Part shown: piece after piece, positions 5,906-7,413 of the stretch
Position numbering within the stretch: position 1 is the stretch's first letter
How the letters are laid out: the number at the start of each line of letters is the position of its first letter
Assembly (NCBI GenBank): GCA_007118765.1
Contig: SKQZ01000187.1
Location: 1-7,413 of the forward strand
Reading direction: 5' to 3'
DNA: 7,413 bases
DNA from: Candidatus Hydrogenedentota bacterium
GTDB lineage: Bacteria; Hydrogenedentota; Hydrogenedentia; Hydrogenedentales; CAITNO01
Program-made: the position numbers and the translations under genes
The notes under the pieces: model-generated
The model's input: only the letters and a program-made list of their open reading frames with translations
Database searches by the model: none
Told to the model about the DNA's origin: nothing

Positions 5906-7225
5906 TTATCGTCTTGATTGTGGCCGCCCCGGCTCGAGATTTCTGTCGAAGAAACGCAGTGTATACGTGTCATCAAAGATTTCAACAATGAAATCTGTCA
6001 GGGTGTCGGCAACGGGTATCTGCTGCCCTTGATACAAGGTAAACGGATCATCCGCATAAATGTAATACAGCGCATACACGCCACGGCGGACAAACAACGA
6101 GGCGCTGCCACCGGAGGATATGGTCATCTCTTGTCCGCCCTCATCCGAAATCAAGGCCACATCAATCATGTCGGCCGCACGATTATGTATCCGTATCTCG
6201 AAATCACCCCGTCGCAGACTGCGGGTAAAACCGGGGAAGCGCGCCACCGGTTGATAGGAACGCCCCGCATGCGGCGATGGGTCTCCATCAATTTCACGCT
6301 GGCGCCGGGTTGTCCCGGCCACATGAACCCGTGGCGGCTCGGCTGGTTCTTCAACAGTATCTTCCCAATCGTCCACCGGGTCCGTGCGCAATTCCTCCGC
6401 CTCCTCGTACTCCCACGGCGCATCATCCCATGTAATCGGAAAACGATAGGGCACTTCCGGGGCAACCGCCTCTTGCGTAACCGGATCATCGGGCTCCTCC
6501 ACATCAGGCGCATGAATTTTGCCCGACTTGCGCGTTAATACCTGCTCTTCAAAGCGGCCAATGATCGTGGAGCCACGCCAATCTGTCCATTGGTAAATGT
6601 TCACGCTGCCGGTATCACCGGTGAGCGGACGCGGCTCCATGCCGATAATCCGTTCCACTTCATCATAGGTCATGCCCGGCAGAATTGCGTCATAAATACC
6701 TTGATCGAGCTGGTGTGAACGTTGTTCTCGGTCAAATACGGTTATGTCCTCATCATGGACAATATTTTTGCGACGCAAGACATCGTCCTCAAAACGTCCC
6801 ATCAGGCGTATACTATCGTAATTCCATCGGTATACCCGGCTCGCAGCATTTATGCCGGCAATCAACATCCCCGGGTCGTCCAAAATGCGGTACACCTCAT
6901 CATAGGGCATCCCCGTCTCGATTTCGTTGATTCGCGCCAGCAGCAGGGCCAATTGGGACTCTGGTTCTTCCGTAGGTATGTCAGGCGTCTGGTCGTGGGG
7001 CGGCATAGCAGGCGTCTGTTCGGGCACACCCACCGGCGAGACGGGGGTTTGTTCCCGAATATGCACAGGCGTTTCCGGATCGTACAACTCTATGCGAGTT
7101 GTCTCAGCCGGACCCGGTCGCCATACACACGAGTCGCAACCGGCCAGTGGCAACAGCAACAGCGCAAGACAGACCGGTACCTGCCGCCCCGCCTGACGAA
7201 CCAGCGGACCCAAGGCCAATACCAT
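5906..7225 (-). CDS. lipoprotein with tandem BamE/SmpA-like repeats and beta-rich C-terminal domain
   Basis: This 439-residue protein starts at ATG 7225, with AAGGA (7238-7234) 8 bp upstream. A signal peptide with leucine core ends in the lipobox LAGC; Cys30 is the lipidated residue, followed by Asp31. Residues 48-90 form a Pro/Thr/Glu-rich tether with repeated QTP units (59-61, 70-72, 79-81). Residues 95-154 and 173-233 are two copies of a domain with GMxYDEVxRI near the start, a YxW strand, and GRFExxVLxRK at the end, resembling BamE/SmpA-OmlA-like (or DUF3862-like) folds. Residues 240-330 are acidic and proline-rich, probably disordered. Residues 335-427 look like a beta sandwich (FEIRIHNR, GGSASLFVRRGVYALYYIYADDP, FIVEIFDDTYTLRF). 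In characterised relatives BamE binds BamD and phosphatidylglycerol at the outer membrane. Here two repeats plus another domain suggest an envelope binding or scaffold role rather than a true BamE. It lies just upstream of lolC on the same strand but behind a likely terminator. Confidence 0.85.
   Translation of the reverse strand: MVLALGPLVRQAGRQVPVCLALLLLPLAGCDSCVWRPGPAETTRIELYDPETPVHIREQTPVSPVGVPEQTPAMPPHDQTPDIPTEEPESQLALLLARINEIETGMPYDEVYRILDDPGMLIAGINAASRVYRWNYDSIRLMGRFEDDVLRRKNIVHDEDITVFDREQRSHQLDQGIYDAILPGMTYDEVERIIGMEPRPLTGDTGSVNIYQWTDWRGSTIIGRFEEQVLTRKSGKIHAPDVEEPDDPVTQEAVAPEVPYRFPITWDDAPWEYEEAEELRTDPVDDWEDTVEEPAEPPRVHVAGTTRRQREIDGDPSPHAGRSYQPVARFPGFTRSLRRGDFEIRIHNRAADMIDVALISDEGGQEMTISSGGSASLFVRRGVYALYYIYADDPFTLYQGQQIPVADTLTDFIVEIFDDTYTLRFFDRNLEPGRPQSRR
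6527..6943 (-). repeat. two-copy domain repeat inside the lipoprotein gene
   Basis: Copy 1 is encoded by 6943-6764 and copy 2 by 6709-6527. At protein level both contain GM-(P/T)-YDEV-x-RI, an aromatic Y-x-W strand and GRFE-x2-VL-x-RK in the same order and spacing. DNA identity is only local (for example the codons for Tyr-Asp-Glu-Val), so this is an old duplication held by selection rather than a recent one. Confidence 0.75.
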
Positions 7226-7413
7226 GATTACATTCCTTAAAAAATATGCTTGACTTTCAGTTCCCGTCTATATGCTAACGCCCTACAGTATCCTATGTTT
7301 TGACACGGTATGCAAAACTTACACCGGAAACAAATACATCCTGCTCACATCACAGAACATAACAGCACGCAGAACACGCCAACAGCCATCATTGTAACTT
7401 GCAGCGAGGAACA
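7226..7413. promoter_or_regulatory. gene-free region upstream of the lipoprotein gene, with candidate promoters
   Basis: No coding frame is supported in these 188 bases. On the minus strand TTGCAT (7315-7310) and GATACT (7292-7287) are separated by 17 bp and would place a start site around 7280, some 55 nt before the lipoprotein ATG; the matches are 3/6 and 4/6. On the plus strand TTGACT (7250-7255) and TATGCT (7271-7276) are 15 bp apart and point the other way. GAGGA at 7406-7410 could be the ribosome-binding site of a rightward gene starting just beyond the window. So this is probably a divergent promoter region. Confidence 0.35.

Noticed and set aside
5918..6538. Plus-strand open frame of 206 codons opposite the lipoprotein gene
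   Set aside because: It is antisense to a gene with a lipobox and repeated domains, and has no recognisable protein features.
7250..7276. Rightward promoter TTGACT/TATGCT as a firm call
   Set aside because: The 15-bp spacing is short and no rightward gene is visible within the window, so it is only mentioned as a possibility.
1..7413. tRNA, rRNA, CRISPR array, insertion sequence, toxin-antitoxin or phage genes
   Set aside because: I saw no cloverleaf-like segments, regularly spaced repeats, transposase motifs or terminal inverted repeats on either strand.

Overview
This 7.4 kb window has a moderately high GC content and is densely coding. It most likely comes from a diderm (Gram-negative-type) bacterium, because it carries a LolCD-type lipoprotein-release ABC transporter and a lipoprotein with BamE/SmpA-like repeats. 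The mix of genes would fit an environmental lineage such as the Hydrogenedentota/PVC/deltaproteobacterial range. That placement is a guess from gene style; there is no marker gene here that fixes the taxon. Non-ATG starts are frequent: GTG twice and TTG once among the main genes.

Left half, plus strand. After what may be the last few codons of an upstream gene (bases 1-25), a secreted 433-residue protein of unknown function begins at 169. After a gap of about 105 bp that holds a two-block inverted repeat comes a compact three-gene unit. It consists of a WalJ/YycJ-type metallo-beta-lactamase-fold hydrolase (GTG start at 1576), a PocR-domain/AraC-type transcription regulator that overlaps it by 4 bp (GTGA), and a 61-residue cysteine-rich small protein 14 bp further on.

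Right half, minus strand. Reading leftward from the right edge: a 439-residue lipoprotein (7225-5906) with two tandem BamE/SmpA-like repeats and a beta-rich C-terminal domain, a probable intrinsic terminator, a candidate extended -10 promoter, then a LolC/LolE-family permease (TTG start at 5768). That gene overlaps by 8 bp the gene for its LolD-type ATPase (4522-3833). The permease and ATPase should form the inner-membrane machine that releases mature lipoproteins to the periplasmic carrier. The neighbouring lipoprotein is a plausible client, but it carries Asp at +2, which in E. coli would argue for inner-membrane retention.

The two halves converge at 3817/3833 with only 15 bp between stop codons, and small GC-rich hairpins sit at that junction. 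The last 188 bp hold no gene, only the promoter region of the lipoprotein gene. A ribosome-binding-like GAGGA right at the edge hints at a rightward gene starting just outside. I found no tRNA, rRNA, CRISPR array, insertion sequence or phage gene. I do not see a convincing new defence or mobile system. The least explained items are the hydrolase/PocR-AraC/Cys-rich unit, the secreted protein and the tandem-repeat lipoprotein.
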